Origin: Collybiopsis luxurians FD-317 M1
Taxonomy: Eukaryota; Basidiomycota; Agaricomycetes; Agaricales; Omphalotaceae
NCBI GenBank assembly: GCA_000827265.1
Contig: KN834749.1
Span: 2,784,653-2,848,652 of the forward strand
Length of the DNA stretch: 64,000 bases
Direction of reading: 5' to 3'
In this document: one piece after another, positions 1-11,999 of the stretch
How the letters are laid out: the number at the start of each line of letters is the position of its first letter
Numbering within the stretch: position 1 is the stretch's first letter
Translations under genes and position numbers: made by a program
Notes under the pieces: generated by a model
What the model saw: only the letters and a program-made list of their open reading frames with translations
Database searches by the model: none
What the model was told of the DNA's origin: nothing

Positions 1-575
1 ATCTTCTCAACTCCCCGTACTTACACCCTACCCCTGCATCTCTCGGTCATATTTCATTACATCCTTCGAGTCCTTATAGTATATCCGCACCTAATCTTCC
101 TCTATCCCCTCAACAAGCCAACGTATATCCATCTGACTCATCTTCATACGTTGTACCCTTTGTTTCGAACGACCCCGCCGCCTCTCCCTGGCCGTTGGCA
201 CCAACCCCGGCCGGATCGATGTACGCCAGTCCATACGTTCCTGCCGCGCAGATTCCTTATAACCCCTCCGCTGCTGGGCAGTATACGCCCATGTCCGTGT
301 CCCAGCCAGGTCCTGCGGCGTCGTTGTACTCCCAGAGCCCCGGGGCGTATGTTTTGTCCGGTTCTGCTGGGACAGGTGCGATGCAGATGCCTTTACCGCA
401 AGTTTCGGGGTATTCGAGTCCGTATGTCGACTATGCCACCGGAGTCGACTACGATGATTACGGTGCTGGTGTTGGGCAGGCGACGAATGTGGACCTGGCC
501 TTGTATCCTCTTCCGCCCGCCTCGTATTCCAGTCCGTATGTCCCTTTGAGGACCCAGTCACCTTCTCCTTATTGA
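1..575 (+). CDS. 3' end of a Pro/Ser/Tyr-rich low-complexity protein (partial)
   Basis: The frame in phase with base 3 is open from the window edge to a TGA at 573-575, so this is the C-terminal part (about 190 residues) of a gene that begins upstream. The translation is rich in Pro, Ser, Tyr, Ala and Gly with recurring SSPYV / SPY units (for example YASPYVP, YSSPYVDY and YSSPYVPL), and it ends in SPSPY. No fold, membrane segment or catalytic motif is visible. Such tails occur in intrinsically disordered regions of fungal RNA-binding proteins and transcription factors, but nothing here identifies the family. An internal Met at 219 is not taken as the start because coding-like sequence continues upstream of it. 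Confidence 0.6.
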   Translation, partial: LLNSPYLHPTPASLGHISLHPSSPYSISAPNLPLSPQQANVYPSDSSSYVVPFVSNDPAASPWPLAPTPAGSMYASPYVPAAQIPYNPSAAGQYTPMSVSQPGPAASLYSQSPGAYVLSGSAGTGAMQMPLPQVSGYSSPYVDYATGVDYDDYGAGVGQATNVDLALYPLPPASYSSPYVPLRTQSPSPY

Positions 576-2961
576 TAATTAACGAAACGAATATTGACAC
601 GTTATGTATGCAAGCAAATGGTGGAGCATAATCGGCCTGTACCTATTGGATGTGTGAACGCAAGGCTTACCACCGCTTCTGCTTGGTATTTTTCTACTTT
701 TACGTTTTGTCGTTGTTGTCGTTGCCTCTTTTTTTCCTGGTACCTGGTAGCCGCCACTTACATAGAGTTTTTATGTTTTTCCCGGTTCGGTCGGGTTACT
801 GGTTCCTTGGTCCTTGGTCCTTGGTGTGTATACGATATTGGTGTATCGAGGTATAATGTTGCAATTGTATGTACAGTACTAATGAGCTCATCTGTATCAT
901 GGTTGACTTTCAGTATGCGTAGATATGGGTTTGGGGCAGAAATCAAAATCCCATTCCACTTGCCGCAACTTGGCGTCCGCAACGACACCTTAGGCGCTTG
1001 TTAAGCGCTCGCTGCATTGCTTCGTCAGCATATTCAACTCTTATCATTCTCCACGCTTATACAGGTCCTCAGGATTGACCGTAACTGGTCCCTTACACCT
1101 CCATACCTGGCACAATCCTCCCTTGCCACTGTTGTACGTGAGGGGGCATGATGGAAGTCTGATTGAAAGTACATCGTAATCTTCTTGTTTCAATGATTGA
1201 TTCTTGAAGTCAACCTTCACTTCCTGGCAGTTCCGTCTCTCTTTCTCTCACTCTCTGAATTTATGCGTTTGGCTATCCCGGAAATACTTTCTCACACTGA
1301 ATGTCCTCAACTCGGAGGTAGGTAGGTCAAACTTCTCATAAATATCATGGCTGCCCTGAGGGTAAGAAATGTTGATCAAGCGTTTGTCCTGGTCAAGTGA
1401 GCTTAGATCCTATTCATTGAGCTGTTTGCCTTTACGAGGTTTCTACTTTTGTAACTACTTCTAGCCGTTGTAAGGGGAGGCTAGTCCAGGGACTATATTC
1501 TGGTACGCTGGCTCCTTCAGATGTTATCTGGGCCTCGAGTGACGTTGATGCAAGGGCACATTGTGTTTTTCCGATCGCGTGCTCTATTGACTACTCATGT
1601 TATCGCCTGTTATCGCCCTCATAAGTCGTCGATAACGTGCAATAAAGTCTGCTGATCATTCAGGCTTCCAAGTTATTATATCCGGTCGCCCGACCAGCAC
1701 GACTTTCAAAATGCGTGAGTATTGCACTGCACATAGGGAATAGCTGATGGATGGATGCTATTTCAGCTGGTACGATCGGCCTGCAGTTCCTGCGGGAGAC
1801 ATACTTCCACGTGTCTCATCTATCTTTTCTTTGAAATGGTTACATATACTCAAGGACTCGCCTCCAGATTTCCTTTACGAAGACACTGATTAATGCAATG
1901 CCGGAACCGCTTTCTCATACCGATCTTGCCGTACAGTACCTATTCTGCTCCGGAATCCCATGATAATCTGCCGTGTAGCCGCATTGTCGACGCGGCGAAA
2001 TGTCGAGGAATCCGTGAATGGAAACAAGTAATGTATGTACTTGTGTTTGAGAATCCATTACTTTATTTTCCAAATTTCAATTATCGGATAGCGCTCGCCA
2101 CTTGTCAAACGACATGACCTTGGACGTTATGTCGTAGCTGCTGTTCAGCTGTCCGAGTCAAAGGTGATCTTGTGGTTTGTTGCCAACATAGATAGTGGAT
2201 CGCTATTGGCCCAAGATATGCCTGGGACAGGTCCAGCCACAGTGCGGCTCGATTCTTTGAAGTAAGCTTTGGATCGACCTATTTTATTTGTATACGAAAA
2301 TGAGTCTCCTTTCGAAATCTGGACGTCTGCGGGAAGCTAGAATCAATAAAAGCGACATGAGGTTACTCAGCTACGTATTTAATTTGCTGTGTTCCCTTAA
2401 TTCCCCAAGTAAGTACTAATTGATATCTCCGAGATCTCCTGCTTGCTCGTAAAATACGAGTTTTTGAACCTCATCTCCCCAGTAATTGCATAGTGGATGG
2501 GCTTGAAGAGAGAACTGCGCGCAGTGAAAACAATCCCACTCACTGCTCGGTCCGAATCTTTGATTAACTTTTCTAGTTGAGTATTCTTTACCTTCTATCA
2601 GTCATCGGGATAAGAGCATGAGATGTTTGCAACCGTCTGACGACAGACATTCCCAAATGGTACCCCTTGCCAACATTTGAATGCTGTTACAGTAAGTATT
2701 GTCTTCCAAACGTTCTGCACCTGCAGATGGCTTGATTATCTTTTTGATGCTCCGAATATACGTTGCATCCATCTAAACCGATGTCATTTGAATTGAGCCG
2801 TCGCAAGTGACTGCCGCGGAGCACTCCCTGGGACATAAAGTCAGAGGGCCCCATTTCTCCCTTTTAAAAAAGTCGGAAAGTGAGGTCCCGTGTGTCATTC
2901 TCCCACTTTTGTTAGACCGTAGCAGGGCTCCAGCTACCGTGTCTTGCTCATAGTTCGTGAT
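576..2961. other. intergenic stretch with no supported gene
   Basis: About 2.4 kb of moderately AT-rich sequence. Only short open frames occur, none showing a recognisable family. A splice-like context (ATGC/gtgagt at about 1711 and ttcag/CTGG at about 1768) gives a 23-codon dead end and was not accepted as a gene. Confidence 0.5.
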
Positions 2962-4785
2962 ATGGAGAACAACGTAAACACAACGATAGGCGCGATATTC
3001 GCTGGGTGCCTGGCCGCTGTTGGGTATAGGCAATTCTGTTTCCTCTCGAGCTTGTGTACAATAAATCTTTGGCAGGCTTTCGGCTATTCTAGGATTTCAG
3101 ACCTTTCTGTACTTCCAGATATTTCCCGGTGATGCACTCCGGTACAAAGTCCTAGTATACATTTTCCCTCCATAGTCAGAGGTAAACATCACTTAACATT
3201 TGGTCTCGAAAATAGGTTACATGGACCTGGTATGTCCTGACCAAAAGTCTGAAATAGTTACCTGATCAAATGTACCTGCAGGTTCATCGACGCCGTTCAT
3301 ACCGTTTTAATATGCACGACGGTTTGGCTATACGCTGTTTCGAATTTTTCAAATCTAGGCAAGACCGCAACGAATTTTCCGTATGTTCTAATTTTTGACT
3401 GGCGAAACCCTTCTAACTCGCTTTCGATTGCTAGAACTGTTGCTGTACGTTTTGGGGTGATTCTTAGTAGTACCCAATGCAATGCCAACTCTCTATCCAA
3501 TTAGATCACAGTCGCAATTACAGCTATCAACACATTCACCGTTAACGCTTTCTATGGCTGGCGTATTCACAAATGTATGAGGTTTCCCCTTTGTCACTGA
3601 TTTCCAGATCCTGAGAGAAAAATGCTCGCTTTCAGTAAGCAAGCGCAATTGGTGGTTGACTGGACCAATAGTAAGTTGATTCATTGCATTGAATCAAAGA
3701 CTCAGATTGAAGATCTGATCTTTGCTAGGCTGCACTGTCGATAGCTCGCGTCGGTATGTTTATTTGTCCCTTTTGCAGATCAATGCTGTTCTCTGACAGA
3801 TACTCATACATCGTCGATAGCACTAGGGCTAGGTGTGTAGCCCTTCTTCCTGGTTCCTGTCAGACCATACTTAAGACCACTGTTGATTAACCCAGCATCC
3901 ACCATCGAAATGTGCGTGTACTCCGATCTCAATGAGATGAGGACCAGTTTCATGATTTTGTCATTACAATAGGATAGTCTTGAAGACATTTCCCAGATTT
4001 GCAGCGCATTTCAAGATTGTTTTCACTTCAGGTCTAGTTCTCTCTGCGCTGACCGATGTTGTCGTATCCTGTGCACGATATTATTATCTCCGAAACCTCA
4101 AGGAAGGATACTCCGCGTACGTAGTTGATTTTCCGCTTTTAGTATGGTTCACCCTCATTCTCATCCTGATAGAACACAAGAGGTAGTCGACGCAGTCGTG
4201 GTATTCACTATCAATGATGGTATTTTAACTTGGTAACCGCAGCTCTTTCTGTAGATGGCCTTTTACTGACATTACACTTTCTCTCCCCAGTGCAATAGTC
4301 ATTGTCGCAGTCGTGTGTGTGAGTAATATCAATCGTGGCATATTCCGGAACAGAGAGACTGATCGCCTGTTCATTAAGTGGATGGTCATGCCAAACAACT
4401 TCGTTTACTTGGGATTTTATTTCTGCATTTCCAAGTGTATGCGTTCTATCCTTTTATTGCGCCTTAACGTCGCTGATTTCCGCAGTATATTCCAACTCTG
4501 TACTGGCAACGTAAGTCTTCCAGCACTATCCCTACAATAATAAATCATATGTAAGCGTTTACCAGGCTAAATCTTCGTAATTGGTACCGACACCGGCCAC
4601 GGCCCCTCGGTCTTTCCATACTACGAACAGCTGCAAACAATACGAATCGTTCGCATGAAATTCCAATTGCGAACCAGATGTTACCTAGTCCCACTTCGCG
4701 AAAATCAGTGCTACCAAATGATGCTTCCGCCGTAGGTATTCCATGTTTTTGTCGAAGGTTAAATTCGGACGACTCATATGCCTAA
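2962..4785 (+). CDS. DUF6534-type multi-pass membrane protein
   Basis: Function is unknown; it is a member of the large basidiomycete DUF6534 family of multi-pass membrane proteins. Splicing about a dozen very short exons with GT..AG introns gives a continuous protein. The segments in order are NTTIGAIFAGCLAAVG, FQTFLYFQIFPGDALRYK, TWTWFIDAVHTVLICTTVW, TVAITAINTFTVNAFYGWR, LSKRNWWLTGPI, STIEMIVLKTFPRF, VFTSGLVLSALTDVVVS, VVDAVVVFTINDGILT, MPNNFVYLGFYFCISK and finally YSNSVLATLNLRNWYRHR. These last segments match the conserved C-terminal part of the family. The stop is the TAA at 4783-4785. The start ATG at 2962 directly precedes the first hydrophobic helix. Exon ends were placed by family-like reading and may be off by a few bases. 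No inactivating lesion is needed. Confidence 0.8.
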
Positions 4786-5925
4786 TTTTCGTCAGAGAAT
4801 GGAAGTTTTCATTGACCGTCAGGTTGAATATAACGTAGGACGTTTCCTTCAGGAGTCTGATACCGAGTCGAATCCACCTACAATCTCTATGAAGAAGACT
4901 ACAGAGATGGCAGAAGCAGAGGCTCTCTAGCACACTAACAGAGCGTTCAATTATTGTCGGTTGCCAGAAATTGCTCCTCGTGATATGCACGATCCCTTCA
5001 TCACTCCTAATAACTTAATGTATCTGATAGATTCGCCCCGATTACGCGTAATTCTATGACTACATACCTTCACTTTGACGGCTTTTACGGGTCCGTTAGG
5101 CGTTCCTTATAAGAATAAAAGCAAACCTGCGGTCATGACTCAATATCAGAGGTCTTCATCAAAAGATGAGCACTCTACAGCCCCAATCAACCATGATCAG
5201 TCCTCAGGCTGGCACTTCTTCTTTTCTTCTTTTCATCCTGGTCAAAAGATCATTGTTTTCATCAGGATGAAAGAATTTCGGGGAGATCAAGGGAGAATTC
5301 GCGCGAGAAGTTAGAACTTTATCATTAGTGTTCCTGGGTGAACGTTCGCTGGCAAACTCTGGTGCGGTCGCATTATCCGCAAAACATACTATCCGCAATG
5401 CTCACTGTCCGTACATCGCTCGGACTCAATCGTTGAAGCCTTTTTCCGGTACGTACCGGATTGGCCGGCCCGTGAAAAGAGTTACTAACGTAATCGATGC
5501 TCTAGGCTTGGAAGTCTGGCTCGGGAGGCTCGTATTGAACTTCTGAGCTCCAGAAGGGACAAGAAGAGTCGCTGCGAGAAGGTGAGAGCAATCCTGAATT
5601 ACGGTCCCAAATCCTGATGCTCCCTGAAAATATCACCATCCCCTGCCACCTGTTCCCCAAAGCTTTTCCGGACTCGGAACATCCCTCAGGCTATACTGGA
5701 GAGCCTATCCGTCGCAAGCATGACTCGACTGGAAGATCTCAAGTATATGTAGACCTTGGCCATCGTATCTTCTAGAATCTCAAGAAGCCACCTAGAAGAT
5801 CACTAGAACCTCCGCCCTCAACCACGCAGCCCTTTGCATCACAAAGGCTATCACCAGTCTGGCCAGCTCACGCATGAGCACCTATAAAACGCCGTAGTAC
5901 CTCTCAAACTCAACACTATAGCAAT
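4786..5925. other. intergenic stretch upstream of the F-box gene
   Basis: Contains only unassigned short frames. Its 3' end carries the promoter region of the gene at 5926. Confidence 0.5.
5883..5889 (+). promoter_or_regulatory. TATA box (TATAAAA)
   Basis: A perfect TATAAAA lies 37 bp before the ATG at 5926, a reasonable position for a fungal core promoter with a short 5' leader. Confidence 0.5.
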
Positions 5926-7131
5926 ATGGCCAACAACCACCCCTTCTTCAGTCTACCACCCGAACTTCACACCGAAATCTTCACCCTTACATGTAGCCCA
6001 TCTCCGACACGAGTGTGCACGGCAGGGCCATCTTACTACACTGCATTCACTACTGGAATATCTCTTTCGCGTGTATCCAAGTATGTCAACGCAGCTTCCG
6101 CTCCGGCGCGATATCGGTCGGTCGTTCTCTACGGTTGGCAAGAAATGCTTGGTTTCGAGCGCATGCTCGCGAAATACCCTCCGAATCACAGCCGCGTCCG
6201 CTATATGACACTCGTCGCAGACGAGTTACCTCAAGACCCATCACGCCTCCTGACCAAAGAATCCTACCCTCTATCAGCCCCATCTTCCTCTAATAAACTT
6301 GGTCTGGAACGGCTGCTTTTGGATGTTATCGCGAGGATACTGCGTGCCGTCGGAAAAGATCTGTATGAGCTGGAAATAGGGTTCCAAGCAATCGAGCACG
6401 TCAAGGACCCCTTGGCATATCTTTCACTTCCTGGTCCGCTATGTTTCCCTAATCTGGCAACGATGTTCTACGCGTGCTCGCCGTCGAACACGTTACCCTG
6501 GGGTACACCTAGCTCATCACTGTCACCAAGCCCTTTCTCCCTCTCTTCCCCCGTTACACCACGCTTTTCATGTTCGAACCTAAAAGACCTGACGGTCGTT
6601 TGCAACGACTCTAGTGCGGTTAGCAGCTTCCAAGGCGACAACCCCAATGACGAGACCCAAGATGATGCACCCGATGATGACATTGCGGAGCCAAGAGTAG
6701 TAGGTACAGCATATGAATCCATCGGCGCTGGTCTTGATACCAGGACAATCCAGTTCCCAGCTCTCACAACGCTGACCCTTCTCGCTTCTACACCAGCGCA
6801 AGCTCTTACGGTCATTGACGTACATGAAGCTGCATGGGACGTTGGTTCGACTCTCGATATAGACGTCGAAGGTCTGAGACGGAGAATCCTCGGTCACCCG
6901 AATAATCTACCAGGGGAGGCAGAGGGTGAGAAGAAAGCAAGTCCATCGATACTGCGATCTGTCGTATTACGACCAAAAACGCGATGGAACGAAAAATGGG
7001 AGAGTCTACGCGATGTCGTGAGGAGGCAGCAGGAGACCGAAACGAAAGGAGATAGAAGGAAGGACAAAGGCGAACAGAAGATTTCTGCAAAATTTGACCT
7101 TTTCGTGCTTAAACCTGGAGAACAGTTGTGA
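5926..7131 (+). CDS. F-box-like protein
   Basis: A single uninterrupted frame of 401 residues. Residues about 8-60 read as a basidiomycete F-box-like domain: FSLPPELHTEIFTLTC, then LSRVSKYVNAASAP and YRSVVLYGWQEML. F-box proteins usually recruit substrates to SCF ubiquitin ligases through Skp1; this role is inferred from the family. The rest is not obviously LRR or WD40. It holds a Ser/Pro stretch near residues 185-205 and an acidic Asp/Glu-rich linker near 230-250 (DDAPDDDIAEP). The C-terminal end is basic and charged (ETETKGDRRKDKGEQK). Agaricomycetes carry large expanded sets of such proteins, so the specific target cannot be guessed. Confidence 0.75.
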   Translation: MANNHPFFSLPPELHTEIFTLTCSPSPTRVCTAGPSYYTAFTTGISLSRVSKYVNAASAPARYRSVVLYGWQEMLGFERMLAKYPPNHSRVRYMTLVADELPQDPSRLLTKESYPLSAPSSSNKLGLERLLLDVIARILRAVGKDLYELEIGFQAIEHVKDPLAYLSLPGPLCFPNLATMFYACSPSNTLPWGTPSSSLSPSPFSLSSPVTPRFSCSNLKDLTVVCNDSSAVSSFQGDNPNDETQDDAPDDDIAEPRVVGTAYESIGAGLDTRTIQFPALTTLTLLASTPAQALTVIDVHEAAWDVGSTLDIDVEGLRRRILGHPNNLPGEAEGEKKASPSILRSVVLRPKTRWNEKWESLRDVVRRQQETETKGDRRKDKGEQKISAKFDLFVLKPGEQL

Positions 7132-7485
7132 AGTAGGATATAGTTTGGATCCAGTTCAATTCGAACGTTTTACTTCTCGAGGGATTAAAATGGTATTCTA
7201 GAAGCTAAATTAAACGGCATAATTCGGGTGAGGGAGATATAACTCACCTTGCAAAACCTATAACTATCTACGAACCATCGCACATGAAAATGAAGTCGAA
7301 GAAATCAATGAACAAGTAACAAACCCAGAACGCCAGGGTGATTAACAAGATAGAGAAAATTGAGGAAGATACAACAGTACAGATACACGTGCGAGGCGAC
7401 AGAAGGCAAAGACATGGAGGAGAACGGAAGAAATCACTTTCTTGCAAAGGTAATCTACGACAAAAGTTAGCATTCTGGTACCCTA

Positions 7486-8558
7486 TTAGCACAAGAGCGT
7501 GACCCGAACCTTGATTTTGTTTTCCCCGTCTAGCTTGTAGTTGTGTAGAGCGTCCTTCGCCACAGTTGAGGAGGATTCGTCCGTATACTCGACGAACGCA
7601 ATATCCTTCTTGGTAGGGATAAGACGGACTTCGTGCAGGTTTGGATACCTGAACTAATGATAAGCGGCGGAAAACAAACAAATAGAACTAGAACGTACTG
7701 GTTGAATAATGAGAGCAATTGTTCCTTTGTGACTGATTCCGGAAGATTTTGCAAAAACAAAATTTTGTTGGGTGGAAGATATTCGTCCGGCATCTGGACG
7801 TTTGGTCGTTTGGGTGCGGGAGCACTGACTGCGCCGTCCACTGAATTAAACGTTCGTTAATAAGGTTGTTCATGACAGTCAAAAATCCAAGACCCACTTT
7901 CGGCGGCCATCCGTTTGGACTTGAATTTTTGCTTTAGTGGGTTTGTATACCGAGTCGTCCCTTTTGACTATTTCAGTAAGAGAATCTCCAAAAACTAATC
8001 ATATTCGCACTTTTATGTTCAATTCGCTGTGCCTTGTGCTCGTCAAAATGCTCTGTGTCCAGTCTTTTGACTACCGCATCGGATCTGGTCCTAGCAAACG
8101 ATATTTGCTGAAGAAATTTGAGTAAAACTTGACGATGAGATGTGCAAAATCATGGGCTCACCATAGGTTTTGAATACAACGGAAACCCTCGAACCTCCTT
8201 CATGGCCTTCTTGGCAATTTCCGCATCAGCAAAAGACACAAACGCCTGCCCTCGCATACGCAAATTTTTGTGCGCGACAACGTCCAGCACTTCTCCGTAG
8301 GTTTTGAAAAGACCGCGCAGGGAAGCCTTCATCACTGAAGCGAAAAAAAAAAAATAAACCAACTTGAACGGACAGAAAAGAACCAGTGCAACCATCAATC
8401 TTTATCTTTTCGTTTAGATTCTGGATATACAGTGTCTCCGAAATAATTTCTGGTTCGGTAGAGGCAGGAGGTACCTCCGGGACTTCAGATGTAGCTGCTT
8501 GAACAGGCACAGACATTGCTGTGTCCATCGGGACTGGAGCTGCGGAAATGTCAGCCAT
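7486..8558 (-). CDS. U1A/U2B''-type snRNP protein with two RRMs
   Basis: A spliceosomal RNA-binding protein. Reading the complement from the ATG at 8558, an acidic, Pro-rich N terminus leads into RRM1: RNP2 is LYIQNL in SETLYIQNLNEKIKID, and RNP1 is RMRGQAFVSF, followed by GFPLYSKPMQISFARTRSDA. This matches the U1A/SNF/U2B'' signature (consensus YINNLNEKIK, MRGQAFV, GFPFYDKPM). A Lys-rich linker (KQKFKSKRMAAES) precedes RRM2, PPNKILFLQNLPESVTKEQL, which ends DALHNYKLDGENKIKV and VTLLC-stop at 7486-7488. At least four introns are needed, including one donor exactly after the conserved GFPLYSKPM. The family binds U1 snRNA stem-loop II or U2 stem-loop IV; which one cannot be decided here. Confidence 0.9.
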
Positions 8559-10018
8559 CTCAGTAGTGGAAGTAAGAGGTCAAGGTGTGTGTTGTGCCAT
8601 GTTTGATTCAGAGGCTTCCGGTAAGCGCCCCCTCCTTGACCAACACTTCACGCCAGTTCATACTATTACTATCTGACTGATACAACACTCGCTAATGCCA
8701 AATTACATTACGAGAAAGCTACACCGAGAAGAAGAGTACAAATTTAAGCCATGACTCGGACCTACCATGATTTCTGAATCCTATGTACCAACCAGAAATC
8801 AGCTAGGACGCTACGCTCAATAGGATCAAAAGCGAACGAGAGCGATTGCAATGGGCGAGGAGTATCAAAACAACTAACGGGAAAATGGGGAAATTGGCTG
8901 AAGTCTAAACTGTGTCGTAAAAGCCCTTCAATGATCAAGAAGACGAAATGAAAGTCATTTCATTAACTTTAAATTCCGTTGCGTGTGTGGAAATTTCTGA
9001 AGTAGAAGATTGAAGAAGGAAACAGAAAGAGGAGCAAAGGAGTAAGTCAAATTAAACCGTTTTGTCTGTGTAAATCGAATTGCACGTCTATCTCTTCCTA
9101 AATTTGAGCTTCAGACAGAGCTCCAGAAGAACGATTCAATGTGAGAGCTCCCTCGGCGACATCCTTTCCAAGGCCGGAGAGGAGGAACGTCAAAATCTTG
9201 ATAGAAATTCGCCCCTTCTTCCAGGCGAGTCTTGGAAGTTCGTTGGCTGTAGTCGTCGTGCCCTACAGGTTGTTTATCGAGGGAATCAGGTTGAATAATG
9301 ACACGGCCCTTGCCAAGTGCAACTATCCAGATGCTATCTAGTGCCCTTTGTACAATCCACTAGCGTTTCAGTCCCTACCTTTTCAAGACTGGAGTTGTCA
9401 ATCTCAGCCTCGCAAACCATATTGTAAAGGTTTAATTCCATGCCTTCCGATGCTTATCGGCCTTTGACCCTGCGGTAAAATTGCGCACTAATACGTTGTA
9501 TTCGATGATGGAAGAATTCAGGACACCACAAACAAGGTCCGTAGAAATAAGCTAGTATGCCATCAATAAGGGCCAGAGTTAGCAAAGCGAAATTAAAAAA
9601 TGAGACCCGAGTCAAGACGCGTAGTACTGGGTACGTTAGTAGAATGGTCTTTATAGATGACGTGGATTGTCTTGTTGGCAGCGGATTATCCGATCGATGG
9701 TATGGGACAACTCGGAACCACCGGGTCGAGCACATCGATGAGATCTAAACACGCTTCAGCCTTGCGTGTGCCCAAACCTGACCCCATAGACTGCTTGGAA
9801 CGCGAGCCAGCCTGTTTCGTAGACCTGTTCTGACAGGATCAGTGCAACAATGCGTCTTGTCATAATCACGGTTTTTGTGACGGACGTGCTTGAACGCCAA
9901 GCAATTTGCGAGGTTCCCTACGACACACCACTTACCTCAAACATAAATAGTCAAATGCCACACGAGCTACGGTACTATTAGATTCCCACAACTGACTTTC
10001 GATTCAATTCTACCTCCA
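8559..10018. other. intergenic stretch with no supported gene
   Basis: Between two convergent/tandem minus-strand genes. A hydrophobic 93-codon frame on the minus strand (9454-9735) has no family resemblance and no good splice partners. I see no RNA gene. Confidence 0.45.
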
Positions 10019-11398
10019 CTACAGAATTTGAACCTTAGGCCATTTGTATTGCGGACCTTCCTGAGGCAAAAGGTTGAAGAATGACGGCGAAATAGATACT
10101 GATTCGAGAGAGTCAACATACCTGGCCGATGCATATCGCAGCAAGTTTATGTCCGGTTTCGATACAGACATCTAAAGTCTTGCCTAACACATAAGCACCC
10201 AGAAACCCGCCTAGATGTCATCGAACTTCATCCCGGGTATTTATATTAACCGTCAGCCGGTGCTTACCAGCAAAAGCGTCTCCAGCGGCATTGGTGTCTA
10301 CAATCTCTTCTTTCATCGGTTGAACCGGGTAAATCCTCGCATTATCTACGTTATCTGCCGAGACTACAGTTGTAGACTGGGAACCATGGGTGATGATAAC
10401 GATTCTAGGAGGTGAAGGATTGGCTTTGGGGAGTAAGGCGAGCGCCTTTGCTATCGATGACATATTCGTTGGCTCTGGATGAAGATTTGACGTTGCCCAG
10501 GCTTCAGCTTCAGCTTCATTTGAGATTATAATGTCAGAGAACGGTGCGATTTCCTGTATCTGATCATTGAATAATCGAGGAATGTACGGCGCCGCCAGAT
10601 TGAGCACAACGATCTAGAAGGCACTCTAAGTTCGTCTACTTGGCTCTTTATCACAGACTACACGCCTTGTTCGACTGAGAGACTCTTTGAGCCAGTCGAA
10701 TTGCGATTTCTGGCTTGTGCGTGAGTATGTACCCTTCCAGATAAAATATCCTGGCAGAGTCAATAAAGGGCGCGACATCGGGCGACCAGAGATGGTCGTC
10801 ATCCAGGTCTTTCGCGACTCGTAGAGAAGTTATTAAGGACCTTTGAAATATTCATTAGCCTTAAAACCTGAGATGAAAAATTCGTGCATTACGCACCTGA
10901 AATGCCCATTAACGAGAACCGCGCATGCACCGGTTTTTTGACCCTTCTTGACCTGATACACGTCCAAAACCCCTTCGCGTCGATTAGCTTCCCTTAATTG
11001 CTCAGCTAGCTCGTCATCGCCAACACATCCAGTAAAGACGACCGAATCGGGTGGAAGAATGTACTAGTGATGGCCTGTCAACGAACCTGAACCTGAACAG
11101 CCACATTCTACTCACAGCTGCTCCTCTAGCTGTATTCTGTGCCGCCCCCCCTGCCACATACACGACCTTATGTTCTCTCACCAGCTCTTCATAACTGATA
11201 GATTGTCTGATAAATGCTAAATTTGAACTTGGCGGTACATGTGCATGCTCACATCGGCTCGTGTTTCTCGTCGGCCAAAATGGCGTCGTTGGGATTGAGA
11301 TTGTATTTGGTGATTAAATTCTCTGCATGTCGAACTTGCATGTCAATTAATGGGTGTCCAATGCAGAAAACAGAATGCGGAAAGGCAAACGAGGACAT
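10019..11398 (-). CDS. adenosine kinase (PfkB/ribokinase family)
   Basis: Phosphorylates adenosine to AMP with ATP in purine salvage, and removes adenosine that would inhibit S-adenosylmethionine-dependent methylation. From the ATG at 11398: SSFAFPHSVFCIGHPLIDMQ (the usual GNPLLD start), then YNLNPNDAILADEKHEPM, HKVVYVAGGAAQNTARGAA (substrate-binding GGAAQN), and a central exon set resembling TGCVGDDELAEQL. Then come NLAAPYIPRLFNDQIQEIAP, SDIIISNEAEAEAW and IVDTNAAGDAFAG, followed by GFLGAYVLGKTLDVCIETGH and GPQYKWPKVQIL-stop at 10019. The catalytic base is the Asp of the DTNxAGD motif. Here the motif reads NAAGD, where most homologues have NGAGD. Several introns are needed. Neighbours show no functional link. 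Confidence 0.88.
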
Positions 11399-11999
11399 GG
11401 TGATAGCGGAACCGATATGGATCCGAATAAGGTGCGAGCGAAGGTCGAGCGCCGGGCAGGGACAACAATCTTTCAGAAAAACTTTTAAAAATTTTAATGC
11501 TGTCGTTCATCTGCGAGACCAAGGTTGCCACTGATAGACAGTTACTGTATCTCATTCACAATTCGACTTACAGATCCAATGGCCTGTGCCTTTACGCTTC
11601 CTAGACTGGATACTATTATTCCTCGATGTAAATTGTCACCAGCGTGAGCAGCGTAGATCTGTTCCTGGCTCGAAATACAGTCGGGAAGTCCGGCAACGTT
11701 CTCTTACCGCCTCAGGTAATTATCTTTGCATTCTCATTTGCCGGTCCTATTTTGCCCTATTTTCCGCCTACAAGAGCATACAAGGTTCTGCCCAATGGCT
11801 TACCAAAATCCCGATATCAGAATAAGTGTGCCATTCAATGTGTTCCTAGCTCAGCTTTACGGTTGCCTTGACGTTAGTGCATATAACCTTCTTCCTCCAA
11901 TGGCACTCACCTTGCATAAATAGTTCTGGGGCATAGAGTGGACATCCTTTGCTCTTTCCCTTTCCCTTACCGATTCCATTTAGTTTACTTCAGCTTAGA
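11399..11999. other. divergent intergenic region
   Basis: Lies between the start of the minus-strand adenosine kinase and the plus-strand membrane protein gene, so it should hold both promoters. No clear TATA box is seen and no gene is supported. Confidence 0.4.

Noticed and set aside
1690..1840. Possible small spliced gene (ATGC/gtgagt .. ttcag/CTGGTACG)
   Set aside because: It gives only 23 residues before a stop, with no continuation that resembles a known family.
3060..3110. Apparent frameshift in the DUF6534 gene (FGYSRI then QTFLYFQ in another frame)
   Set aside because: Placing the first intron donor at GTATAGG (about 3022) and the acceptor at GGCAG gives a continuous GLSAILGFQTFLYFQ reading, so no lesion is needed.
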